Virus record (IMG/VR): IMGVR_UViG_3300009164_000257
Coordinates: 1-29,428 of that record
From: a virus
Direction: 5' to 3' (one strand)
DNA: 29,428 nucleotides
A program made the translations under genes and the position numbers. Below, in pieces: positions 1 to 5,619 of this stretch. The notes under the pieces are model-generated. The model saw only the letters and a list, made by a program, of their open reading frames with translations, did no database searches and was not told the DNA's origin. Within the stretch, counting starts at the first letter, position 1; each line of letters opens with the position of its first letter.

Positions 1-123
1 AATTTCAGATTGGACAACTATTCTAATTTCAAAATCAAGATACTCAAATGAGCTACTTGAAGAGGGTAAAAACTTTTATTTAAAATTAGGCTATTCAATT
101 AAATAATAAATTCTAAACACAAT
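1..123. repeat. Terminal direct repeat, left copy
   Basis: Bases 1-123 are identical to 29306-29428. The repeat starts in the middle of a codon of the gene at 29214-29411 and ends inside the leader of the gene at 128, so it does not coincide with a natural gene boundary. The simplest reading is the overlap left when a circular or circularly permuted genome is assembled; a true 123-bp direct terminal repeat cannot be excluded from sequence alone. Confidence 0.95.
2..106 (+). CDS. 3' fragment of small early protein (duplicate of the gene at 29214)
   Basis: This stretch is open from the first full codon (ATT TCA GAT TGG) to a TAA at 104-106 and encodes the last 34 residues of the protein whose complete copy lies at 29214-29411. 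It is a fragment only because the window is linearised within the gene; on the circular genome it is the same gene. It is followed by the leader TCTAAACACAA and the next small gene at 128. Confidence 0.85.
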   Translation: MSDWTTILISKSRYSNELLEEGKNFYLKLGYSIK

Positions 124-127
124 CAAA

Positions 128-238
128 ATGAGAGAGCATCTTAAACAAATCGACAAAAACGACATCGCTGGAGCTATTCTAGTTTCTACATTCGTTTATA
201 TTACTTACTATATCATTTACTTCATTCAAAACATATAA
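128..238 (+). CDS. 36-residue single-span membrane protein
   Basis: A short ATG-to-TAA reading frame of 36 residues. The first ~12 residues are charged (MREHLKQIDKND) and the remainder is a continuous hydrophobic, aromatic-rich segment (about residues 13-33, rich in Ile, Tyr, Val and Phe) that would span the membrane once. It sits in a tight series of early genes, 3 nt before the next start codon. The ATG follows the leader TCTAAACACAA that also precedes the gene at 650. Function is unknown; small early membrane proteins in phages can act on the host envelope or exclude other phages, but nothing here shows that. Confidence 0.55.
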   Translation: MREHLKQIDKNDIAGAILVSTFVYITYYIIYFIQNI

Positions 239-241
239 GCT

Positions 242-397
242 ATGTCTATCTTAAAAGCACAATTCAAAGACGAAGCTGGTTTATATACTATGACTTGGTC
301 GTATAATGCAGAGCTTTGGTCAGTCAAAGACTTAATTCAAAACGAATGCTCTAAATCAAATTCTAAACTTGTAAATATCTTATCAAATGGAAAATAA
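242..397 (+). CDS. 51-residue hypothetical early protein
   Basis: An ATG-to-TAA frame of 51 residues that fills the gap between 238 and 387 and overlaps the next gene by 11 nt, as expected of translationally coupled phage genes. The junction with the upstream gene is TAA-GCT-ATG, a spacing also seen before the gene at 2465. The product is soluble-looking, with two tryptophans (WSYNAELWSV) and a polar, lysine/asparagine-rich C-terminus. The order Met-Ser-Ile-Leu-Lys-Ala with a later 'YTMTWSYNAELWSVKDLI' pattern does not let me name a family. Confidence 0.55.
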   Translation: MSILKAQFKDEAGLYTMTWSYNAELWSVKDLIQNECSKSNSKLVNILSNGK

Positions 398-638
398 ATT
401 AAAAACATTAAATAAATTTATAGACCAGTATAATCTGGACTTAACAAACTTTTATGCAATAACTCTTAGTAGTTCTGCAATAGTTCTACAAGGTCATATC
501 AATGAAACACGAGATGCAGTTCGAGAAATTATTATTGACACCTTAAATAGAAATATGGAAGTTAAGTCTAGCTTAGATTTAGAACTAGATATTTACTTTG
601 ATTACAACGGACAGAAATTCAATATTTTTTTAACTTAA
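387..638 (+). CDS. Hypothetical early protein (83 aa)
   Basis: An 83-residue soluble protein, overlapping the upstream gene by 11 nt and followed by an 11-nt gap before the ERF-like gene. No motif, signal peptide or membrane segment is visible. It has a mixed helical/strand look, with an acidic middle (SSLDLELDIYFDY). I do not recognise the family. Position directly ahead of a recombination/replication cluster, in the same transcript, suggests an early accessory role. Confidence 0.7.
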   Translation: MENKLKTLNKFIDQYNLDLTNFYAITLSSSAIVLQGHINETRDAVREIIIDTLNRNMEVKSSLDLELDIYFDYNGQKFNIFLT

Positions 639-649
639 TCTAAACACAA
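639..649 (+). promoter_or_regulatory. Repeated translation leader TCTAAACACAA
   Basis: The 11-mer TCTAAACACAA lies immediately before the ATG at 650 and also at 112-122, six bases before the ATG at 128. Neither gene has a Shine-Dalgarno sequence. An A-rich, unstructured leader is typical of Bacteroidetes translation starts; an exact repeat of 11 bases suggests this leader is under selection, although two copies are little evidence. Confidence 0.3.
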
Positions 650-1171
650 ATGAAAAACTTAATTAAAGCGTTATCTGATTTCCAGAACGATTGCCCAATT
701 ATCCACAAGGATACTAAAGGTCACAATTACACTTATGCGGATTTACCGCAAATCTTTAGCGTTATTAATCCGCTACTTAAAAAACATAAGCTATGCTTTA
801 CGCAACTACTTCAAGACAATGGGATTAGAACGATTCTTTTTCACGTAGAATCTGGAGAGCAATTAGAGAGTTTCACTACTATTCCGCTTGTAAAGCTAGG
901 CGCAATGAATGAGTATCAGAGTTACGGAGCGGGTGTTTCCTACTTTCGTCGTTATGCCCTTTCGAGCTGCCTCGGGATTGTGACCGACAAAGACACGGAT
1001 GCAGCTGGTTCTTCAATGCCAGTAGCACAATCGCCTAAGTTTCGCTTAGATATGCTTACAAACGTGCATACAGAAGATGAACTAGGATTACTTTATAATT
1101 CATTTAAAAGCTCACTAACTCCTAGCGATTTAGAAGCATTCAAAACTCGTAAACAACAAATCAATAAATAA
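650..1171 (+). CDS. erf: ERF-family single-strand annealing protein
   Basis: The 173-residue product has the organisation of ERF (essential recombination function) proteins: an N-terminal segment with the pattern HKDTKGHNYTYADLPQI, a central beta-rich part, and the typical glycine/aromatic stretch around residues 92-112 (YGAGVSYFRRYALSSCLGI) followed by the acidic DKDTDA. ERF proteins anneal complementary single strands and promote recombination-dependent circularisation or replication of phage DNA. It is shorter than P22 Erf (about 200 residues) but in the usual range for siphophages. The neighbour 1 nt downstream is an SSB-like protein, the usual partner of a phage annealing protein, which supports the call. 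Confidence 0.85.
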   Translation: MKNLIKALSDFQNDCPIIHKDTKGHNYTYADLPQIFSVINPLLKKHKLCFTQLLQDNGIRTILFHVESGEQLESFTTIPLVKLGAMNEYQSYGAGVSYFRRYALSSCLGIVTDKDTDAAGSSMPVAQSPKFRLDMLTNVHTEDELGLLYNSFKSSLTPSDLEAFKTRKQQINK

Positions 1172-1172
1172 A

Positions 1173-1451
1173 ATGGGAAAATTAATCAATGCTCAAATTA
1201 ACAAGTCTAAATTACAAGGCTTAACTCACTACACGAACAAACGTACTGGAGAGGAATCTGTAAACATCACAATCTCTTTAAATGATACACCAGACCAATA
1301 TGGAAATAATGCTTCTATTTGGGTATCTCAAACCAAAGAAGAACGTGATACTAAAACACCAAAAGTTTATATTGGTAATGGAAAGGTTATTTATGACTCT
1401 GAGATGCCACGTCAGAACGCTCCAGAAATTCCAACTGACTTACCATTCTAG
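1173..1451 (+). CDS. SSB-like single-stranded DNA-binding protein
   Basis: A 92-residue protein with a strand-rich body (residues 1-75) and a C-terminus ending in PTDLPF. Bacterial SSBs end in an acidic tip closing with Pro-Phe (DDDIPF), which docks partner proteins; DLPF is a plausible reduced version. The order annealing protein then SSB is common in phage recombination modules, and only one base separates the two genes. The body is short for a canonical OB-fold SSB (~110 residues), so it may be a minimal phage SSB or another small ssDNA-binding protein. The assignment rests on tip, size and context. Confidence 0.55.
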   Translation: MGKLINAQINKSKLQGLTHYTNKRTGEESVNITISLNDTPDQYGNNASIWVSQTKEERDTKTPKVYIGNGKVIYDSEMPRQNAPEIPTDLPF

Positions 1452-1453
1452 CT

Positions 1454-1786
1454 ATGTATAAGCAAAACCTAAAATTTACATTTGTAAATCTACAAGGTAG
1501 CAAATGGAAAGTAACTAAGGACTTTGAAACTAAAATCGATTTTGATTTATTTGAAAAGTCTTGGTTAGATGGAGGATTTTATTTACAAAGCGAAGAGCTT
1601 ATAATTAAGCCAGCTCCGAGTATTTATCCACAAGTATTACAATTAGATTTAAAAAGTTCTTTAGGCTCTTATTTAACAACAATACAAATGTTTTCTTCAC
1701 AAGAAGACTATAATAAATACGAGCAAGAACAACTTTGGAATGGATTAAAGATTATAGGCGAAAGACCTTACAGAAATTTTAATTAA
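1454..1786 (+). CDS. Hypothetical protein (110 aa)
   Basis: A 110-residue soluble protein whose start follows the previous stop in the arrangement TAG-CT-ATG. It is rich in aromatic residues and alternating hydrophobics, suggesting a beta-rich fold, with no catalytic motif that I can identify. It lies between the ssDNA-binding gene and a small helix-turn-helix-like gene, in the same direction and with no intergenic space, so it probably belongs to the early transcript. Function unknown. Confidence 0.7.
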   Translation: MYKQNLKFTFVNLQGSKWKVTKDFETKIDFDLFEKSWLDGGFYLQSEELIIKPAPSIYPQVLQLDLKSSLGSYLTTIQMFSSQEDYNKYEQEQLWNGLKIIGERPYRNFN

Positions 1787-1791
1787 AAGAA

Positions 1792-1980
1792 ATGCAAAAG
1801 ATAAAAAAAATGAATTTATACCAGCTATGCGCTGACCGTCTAAACGCTAAGGGGATTCAACCCTTTAGCGCTAGGGAATGGAGCTTGCCAATAATCCAGC
1901 AAACGGTTTATGGTAAAGTAAACTACCCAGAAGTAATGGAAGAAATTAAACTAATAATGGAAGAACTAAACATAAAATAA
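1792..1980 (+). CDS. Small protein, possible helix-turn-helix regulator (62 aa)
   Basis: A 62-residue, mainly helical protein. The pattern FSAREWSLPIIQQTVYGKVNY followed by PEVMEEIKLIMEEL resembles small phage helix-turn-helix proteins in which a 'recognition' helix is followed by an amphipathic helix; this is a weak resemblance, not an identified domain. A second in-frame ATG at 1810 (MNLYQLCADRL) would give 56 residues and is an equally good start. The coding sequence contains a fully paired 10-bp inverted repeat at 1845-1870. Its stop overlaps the next start by one base (TAATG). Confidence 0.6.
   Translation: MQKIKKMNLYQLCADRLNAKGIQPFSAREWSLPIIQQTVYGKVNYPEVMEEIKLIMEELNIK
1845..1870 (+). 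repeat. Inverted repeat (10-bp stem) inside the gene at 1792
   Basis: CGCTAAGGGG (1845-1854) pairs throughout with CCCTTTAGCG (1861-1870), with a single G-U pair, around a 6-nt loop ATTCAA. It stands out as a GC-rich hairpin in AT-rich surroundings and lies wholly inside a reading frame. It is not followed by a T-run, so it is not an intrinsic terminator. It also creates the palindrome TAGCGCTA at 1866-1873. It could be an RNA element or a DNA-binding site. Confidence 0.6.
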
Positions 1981-2234
1981 TGAGAGAAGTAATAGAAGTT
2001 TTAAAATCAGAAAGTGGATTACCGATTAAGATTTATGAGGTAAATAATTATAAACTTTCAATGGGCGAAATGTACCACGTAGACTACAAGCTAGGTAATT
2101 CTAGTCAAGAGTTTGAAAGTAGATTAGTTGGTACAACAGAAGGCGAAAGAACGCTAATTTTTAACCATCCTGATTTAGTAAATAAAACAATTGGAATACC
2201 AAACTGGAACATTAATAAACTTACAAGAATATGA
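1980..2234 (+). CDS. Hypothetical early protein (84 aa)
   Basis: An 84-residue soluble protein starting one base into the previous stop codon (TAATG) and overlapping the next gene by 4 nt, so it is coupled on both sides. A strand-rich pattern with the segments LPIKIYEVNNYKLS and EFESRLVGTTEGER can be seen but I recognise no family. No signal peptide or membrane segment. Confidence 0.65.
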   Translation: MREVIEVLKSESGLPIKIYEVNNYKLSMGEMYHVDYKLGNSSQEFESRLVGTTEGERTLIFNHPDLVNKTIGIPNWNINKLTRI

Positions 2235-2461
2235 CACCGAAGGAAAAAGCAGACCAGCTAATACGAAGATTTACTTTAGATTTTACAATGGATTTTGATT
2301 TGACTAGAGAAGCTGCATTAATTTGTGTTTATGAAATAATACAAGATAGAATCGATGGCGAGTTAGATTCAGCTTACTGGCAAGAAGTTAGAATGGAATT
2401 AGCCTATATGCGTACTGGTAACTATGAGGCAAAGGCAGATAGATTTAATATTAATAGTTAA
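2231..2461 (+). CDS. Small helical protein, paralogue 1 of 3
   Basis: A 76-residue helical protein opening MTPKEKADQLIRRF, then a helix with EAALICVYEIIQ and a final acidic helix with SAYWQEVRMEL. The same scaffold (Pro-Lys-x-Lys-Ala-x-x-Leu-Ile, a central Ala/Glu helix, then a Tyr-Trp-x-x-Val motif) recurs in the next gene (2465) and in the gene at 6317, so these three are probably paralogues. Starts in a 4-nt overlap (ATGA) with the gene before it. The biochemical role is unknown. Confidence 0.7.
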   Translation: MTPKEKADQLIRRFTLDFTMDFDLTREAALICVYEIIQDRIDGELDSAYWQEVRMELAYMRTGNYEAKADRFNINS

Positions 2462-2464
2462 GCT

Positions 2465-2659
2465 ATGAAACAAAGTCCAAAGCAAAAGGCAACCGATTTA
2501 ATTAAGAAATTTAAGGATGCTCAAGTAAAAATTAAACAAAGTAAAGAGGAGGCAATAGCTAGTAGTATTTTGTTTATAGAATTGCTTTTAAACTACTGCG
2601 AGATTCAAGATGTAGACTATTGGCTTGAAGTAAAAGATGCGCTTATAAATCACAATTAA
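2465..2659 (+). CDS. Small helical protein, paralogue 2 of 3
   Basis: A 64-residue protein that begins SPKQKATDLIKKF, continues with a helix containing KEEAIASSILFIELL and ends with VDYWLEVKDALINHN. It matches its upstream neighbour (2231) in order and spacing of these three blocks, which indicates tandem duplication and divergence. Three bases (GCT) separate its ATG from the preceding TAA. Function unknown; the family looks like an all-helical adaptor. Confidence 0.7.
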   Translation: MKQSPKQKATDLIKKFKDAQVKIKQSKEEAIASSILFIELLLNYCEIQDVDYWLEVKDALINHN

Positions 2660-2660
2660 T

Positions 2661-2795
2661 ATGGAAAATCAAAAATTCAACCAATGGCAAAACCATATAG
2701 CCAAAGAGCTAGATAAGGACTACAAAAAGCTTTACTACTCAGCTAAGTATTCTGCCAAAAAAGAAGTAAAAAAAGTTTTACTATCTAAGAATTAG
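2661..2795 (+). CDS. 44-residue basic protein
   Basis: A 44-residue ATG-to-TAG frame starting one base after the stop of the preceding gene. The product is highly basic and tyrosine-rich (DKDYKKLYYSAKYSAKKEVKKV) and probably forms one long amphipathic helix. It is the last gene before the structured leader at 2812-2907. Tight packing supports it being real, but its small size and simple composition keep confidence modest. It could be a small nucleic-acid-binding protein. Confidence 0.5.
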   Translation: MENQKFNQWQNHIAKELDKDYKKLYYSAKYSAKKEVKKVLLSKN

Positions 2796-2811
2796 TTTTA
2801 TATTGCAAAAT

Positions 2812-2907
2812 AATAAGCCGAAGGGGTCAGAGTCTTCGGGTTATTTTAAGGGTTAAAACAACCTAAAGCCAGTTCTGTACTCTGACACAGACTGGCTTTT
2901 CTTTTTT
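2812..2907 (+). ncRNA. Structured leader RNA with two kissing hairpins
   Basis: Three hairpins occupy this gene-free interval. Hairpin 1: CCGAAG (2818-2823) with CTTCGG (2834-2839), extended by AATAA/TTATT (2812-2816/2841-2845). Hairpin 2: GGGTT/AACCT (2850-2854/2860-2864), small. Hairpin 3: AAAGCCAG plus TCTGT (2865-2878, one bulged T) with ACAGA plus CTGGCTTT (2887-2899). The entire 8-nt loop of hairpin 3, ACTCTGAC (2879-2886), is the exact reverse complement of GTCAGAGT (2826-2833) in the loop of hairpin 1, which predicts a kissing-loop tertiary contact. The RNA ends in a T-rich tract and lies directly before the replication-initiation gene at 2914, so it is probably a cis-acting leader; no known RNA family is claimed. 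Confidence 0.65.
2865..2907 (+). terminator. Terminator-like hairpin in the leader of the replication gene
   Basis: A 13-bp stem with one bulge and an 8-nt loop, followed by TTTTCTTTTTT (2897-2907), has the form of an intrinsic terminator. It stands only 6 nt before the ATG at 2914. Placed there, it would either end the first early transcript or act as an attenuator whose folding depends on the upstream hairpin it can kiss. Which of the two applies cannot be read from the sequence. Confidence 0.6.
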
Positions 2908-2913
2908 ATTAAT

Positions 2914-3612
2914 ATGGCAGCATTTCGCAAAATATCAGTAACCTACTGGGCTGATTCATTTGTAGGGGAACTAACTCCAGAGCAAAAGTATTTTTATCTT
3001 TACTTGATGACAAACGATAAGACAACGCAATGCGGAATCTATGAAACATCAATTAGAAAGATTTGCTTTGACACAGGGTACAACTCTGAAACGGTACAAA
3101 AATTACTTGATTTTTTTGAGGAAAAGAATAAGATTAGATTTTCCAAAGAAACCAATGAAATTGCTCTTTTAAACTGGGTTAAGTTCAATGACTCAAATTC
3201 TCCTAAAGTATTGGCTTGTGTAGAAAAAGAGCTAAAGCAAGTCAAGAATAGAGTATTGATACAGTATCTATACAGTATGGATACACATCCACAAGAAGAA
3301 GAAGAAAAAGAAGAAGAACAAGAAGAAGAATACCAACAAGAAGAAATTTTGTCTTTTAGGGATGAATTATTTAATAGATGGTTTTCTTATAAGAAAGAAA
3401 AAAAATCTAAGTATACGGCAATTGGTAAAAATCAATTATTTAAATTGTGGGAACTTAAAAGCGACAAAGAATTAGAAGAAGCTATTAACAATTCTATCGC
3501 AAATAATTATCAAGGAATATTCGAACCTAAAAAACAATTCAATGGAGCTACAAACAACGAACCGAAACTCGGAACTTCAGCAGCAAGAATGGAAGCCATT
3601 AAAAATTGGTAA
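2914..3612 (+). CDS. DnaD-like replication initiation protein (replisome organiser)
   Basis: A 232-residue protein with the layout of phage replisome organisers. Residues ~1-105 form a winged-helix-like N-terminal domain (FRKISVTYWADSFVGELTPEQKYFYLYLM, then two helix-rich blocks and a hairpin ending ALLNWVKFND). A low-complexity acidic linker of Glu and Gln follows at ~127-143, then a DnaD-like C-terminal helical domain (RWFSYKKEKKSKYTAIGKNQLFKLW, and NSIANNYQGIFEP). Proteins of this kind bind the phage origin and recruit helicase loaders. The start is the first ATG after the structured leader. The last 71 nt overlap the next gene in another frame. Confidence 0.75.
   Translation: MAAFRKISVTYWADSFVGELTPEQKYFYLYLMTNDKTTQCGIYETSIRKICFDTGYNSETVQKLLDFFEEKNKIRFSKETNEIALLNWVKFNDSNSPKVLACVEKELKQVKNRVLIQYLYSMDTHPQEEEEKEEEQEEEYQQEEILSFRDELFNRWFSYKKEKKSKYTAIGKNQLFKLWELKSDKELEEAINNSIANNYQGIFEPKKQFNGATNNEPKLGTSAARMEAIKNW
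3295..3345 (+). repeat. GAA-rich microsatellite encoding the Glu linker
   Basis: A run of GAA/CAA triplets (with AAA and GAG-free variation) encodes the poly-Glu/Gln linker of the replication initiator. In-frame triplet repeats can lengthen or shorten without frameshift, so the linker length may vary between related phages. Confidence 0.7.
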
Positions 3613-4303
3613 CGCAGAAGCAGATATTATAATGCAAGCGAGAAGCACCCAAACCTTGCGTGTAAGGCACGAAGAAGACCTTAAACAAGTATTGCGTTAT
3701 TCGATGGTATTAGTGGGGATTAGGGGAAACAATATGCCTACCGAAGAAGAAAAGTTTGTACTTATAAATTTTATAAAAACAAACTTTGGAAACTTAACCC
3801 CAGAAGAAATAAAATTAGCCTTTGAATGGGCAGTTTCTGGCAAGCTAGGTATAGATGCTAAATGCTACGAAAATTTCTCTTGTGAATACTTTGGTCGAAT
3901 TGCAAAGTCTTACATTGATTACTCAAGACAATCTACTTTGACCGTAGTAAAAGAAGTTGAGGCTTCAAAAGAAATACCCAGCGATGCAGATTTAAAGATG
4001 GCAGCTATTAATTCGGCTAATATGTATTCTCAAGAGATGATTCGTTGTCACGAGCGAAACATTAAAATGAACTGGATAGCTGGAGGTTTACACGTTCTTT
4101 ACGACTACATAGTTAAATTTCATATTTACGAAACAACTCCAGAAGATAAAAAAAGGATTTACGATACACTTGTAAACAAATTTGCTGATAAAGAAGAGTT
4201 AATTATGGCTTGTAAAGCCCAATGTTATAGGGAGTTTATTGAAAACTTAGCAGATTTTAAAGCATATCTTGATGAAAATGGCAAAATTCAACCAATAGAC
4301 TAA
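3542..4303 (+). CDS. Probable helicase-loader-like partner of the replication initiator
   Basis: A 253-residue protein, helical and without a Walker motif, encoded directly behind the DnaD-like initiator, the position usually taken by a helicase loader in siphophage replication modules. Blocks include PTEEEKFVLINFIKTNFGNL followed by a helix with FEWAVSGKLG, and FSCEYFGRIAKSYIDY, a pattern seen in Bacteroidetes phage proteins of unknown biochemistry. The long start at 3542 overlaps the initiator by 71 nt; an in-frame ATG at 3632, 19 nt beyond the upstream stop, would give 223 residues and remove the overlap. I cannot decide between them. The loader role is inferred from position. Confidence 0.5.
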   Translation: MELQTTNRNSELQQQEWKPLKIGNAEADIIMQARSTQTLRVRHEEDLKQVLRYSMVLVGIRGNNMPTEEEKFVLINFIKTNFGNLTPEEIKLAFEWAVSGKLGIDAKCYENFSCEYFGRIAKSYIDYSRQSTLTVVKEVEASKEIPSDADLKMAAINSANMYSQEMIRCHERNIKMNWIAGGLHVLYDYIVKFHIYETTPEDKKRIYDTLVNKFADKEELIMACKAQCYREFIENLADFKAYLDENGKIQPID

Positions 4304-4650
4304 TGATAACAATACTTGGACAAGTACCTAGCAAATCAAACGGATACAAGATTGGAAACAATAGGCTTTATAAATCTAAAGAGCTAACGGAATATGAAAA
4401 GCGATTTACTTGGTTACTTGCTTTGGCAAAAGGAAAACCAAATGAGCCTATAAAAGATAAGTTTAGCATTGAGATACACGTTTATTTTCAGTCTAACAGA
4501 AGCGATTTAGATAACGCTGCTAAAATTATACTAGATTGCTTGCAAACCAGCGGAGTAATAGAAAACGATAGACTTTGCTATAGGCTGCTAATGTATAAAT
4601 TCATAGATAAGGATAATCCTAGAATTGACTTTGAGATAAAAGCAATATGA
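4303..4650 (+). CDS. rusA: RusA-family Holliday-junction resolvase
   Basis: A 115-residue protein of the length typical for RusA. It carries the family signature: Arg66-Ser-Asp68-Leu-Asp70-Asn71, Lys74, a following LDCLQTSGVI segment and Asp89 in ENDR. The acidic residues coordinate Mg2+ for cutting symmetrically across four-way junctions. RusA enzymes resolve branched DNA before packaging. The ATG lies in a one-base overlap with the previous stop (TAATG) and the gene ends in a 4-nt overlap with the next. Confidence 0.88.
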   Translation: MITILGQVPSKSNGYKIGNNRLYKSKELTEYEKRFTWLLALAKGKPNEPIKDKFSIEIHVYFQSNRSDLDNAAKIILDCLQTSGVIENDRLCYRLLMYKFIDKDNPRIDFEIKAI

Positions 4651-5009
4651 ACTTTAACAACGATTTTAAATTTGATTTAGAGTTTGGGCAGTTAGACGGC
4701 GAGACTTGGTTTCACGAATTAGTAACTGGCAAGAAAGTAGAAGTTAAAAGTGATAGAAGAACTGCAGAAACTGGAAACGTTTATATTGAGTATTGGTCAA
4801 GAGGTAAGCCCAGTGGAATATCAACAAGCCAAGCTGACTATTACGTTTATAAGGTAGCTGAAGACACCGCAGTTTTAATATCAACAGACCAACTTAAGAA
4901 AAGGATTAAGCTATTAGTCCAACAAGGTAAGGCTAGAATGAATGTTAAAGGTGGAGATAATAATACAAGCTTAGGAATTTTATGCAAACTAAATGATTTA
5001 ATATGCTAA
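4647..5009 (+). CDS. PD-(D/E)XK-like nuclease-fold protein
   Basis: A 120-residue protein. Residues ~28-75 contain KKVEVKSDRR, then TGNVYIEYWSRGKPSGIS, then TSQADYYVYKV. This order (E-V-K strand, then a strand with the E-Y motif, then SGI-x3-ADYYV) is characteristic of small phage PD-(D/E)XK-type proteins, with Glu/Lys in EVK as candidate active-site residues. The fold is found in exonucleases, resolvases and repair nucleases; the substrate is unknown here. Its place directly after RusA fits a DNA-processing role. Its start overlaps rusA by 4 nt. Confidence 0.65.
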   Translation: MNFNNDFKFDLEFGQLDGETWFHELVTGKKVEVKSDRRTAETGNVYIEYWSRGKPSGISTSQADYYVYKVAEDTAVLISTDQLKKRIKLLVQQGKARMNVKGGDNNTSLGILCKLNDLIC

Positions 5010-5224
5010 CGACAAACCAAACAAGAGCTATCGAATGGATAGATTCCCAATTACTTAAGCCTAACGAACAATTTATACTAAAAGATGGTATTCATATAGA
5101 TGACTTACATTCATGCCTTAAAACGCAAAAAGAAAGAATACTATTTAGTATAGACCCATTAAGAAAGTTAGCATTTTTAAGAGTGAGAGAAATTAAAGAC
5201 TATCTAAACAATAAATACAAATGA
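5003..5224 (+). CDS. Hypothetical protein (73 aa)
   Basis: A 73-residue, mainly helical soluble protein, overlapping the upstream gene by 7 nt and the next by 4 nt. The opening MLTTNQTRAIEWIDSQLLKP and the closing LAFLRVREIKDYLNNKYK suggest a small helical bundle. No family recognised; coupling to the replication cluster suggests an early accessory role. Confidence 0.65.
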   Translation: MLTTNQTRAIEWIDSQLLKPNEQFILKDGIHIDDLHSCLKTQKERILFSIDPLRKLAFLRVREIKDYLNNKYK

Positions 5225-5568
5225 CACAAGAAGACAAAGATAAAGCATTAACATATTTTACAATGTGCCAAGCATTAATACATATTATCGAAGATGACTG
5301 GATAGGTAACCCAGCTAATAAGCAAAGAGTTAAGTCAATTACAAATCAGCAACTTGTAGAGCTTGAAAAGGTAGTTGAGATTTTATTACCTAAAGGAGAA
5401 TATAGTGAAGAAGGTATGAGAGCAACCGAGCAGTTTATAGATGCAGCTGAGGCAATGATACAATTTTACAAGATTGGTATTCAGATGTCTAGATTAGATG
5501 ACACTAAAAGAGAAACTCTAGGAACTCAGTTAAAAATACTTTTAAAATCTTATGAAATAAATGCTTAG
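5221..5568 (+). CDS. Hypothetical protein (115 aa)
   Basis: A 115-residue, strongly helical and mildly acidic protein (ALTYFTMCQALIHIIEDDW; QQLVELEKVVEILLP; TEQFIDAAEAMIQFYKIG). It starts in a 4-nt overlap (ATGA) with the preceding gene and is the last member of this tightly packed early block before the promoter-bearing gap at 5569-5619. No catalytic motif or family recognised. Confidence 0.65.
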   Translation: MTQEDKDKALTYFTMCQALIHIIEDDWIGNPANKQRVKSITNQQLVELEKVVEILLPKGEYSEEGMRATEQFIDAAEAMIQFYKIGIQMSRLDDTKRETLGTQLKILLKSYEINA

Positions 5569-5572
5569 AAAT

Positions 5573-5604
5573 TTTGTTTAATCATTTTTTTTCATTAACA
5601 TTTG
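5573..5604 (+). promoter_or_regulatory. Candidate host-type (Bacteroidetes) promoter for the HNH gene
   Basis: In the 51-nt gap before the HNH gene, TTTG at 5573-5576 and AACATTTG at 5597-5604 are separated by 20 nt. The known Bacteroidetes primary-sigma consensus is TTTG (-33) and TAnnTTTG (-7), so seven of eight fixed bases agree. This would give the homing endonuclease its own transcription, as is common for free-standing HNH genes. Confidence 0.45.
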
Positions 5605-5619
5605 CGAAACTAAAATAAT

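Noticed and set aside
2812-2907. Reading the 2812-2907 element as a simple rho-independent terminator only
   Set aside because: A terminator alone does not explain the strong upstream hairpin or the exact 8-nt complementarity between the two loops.
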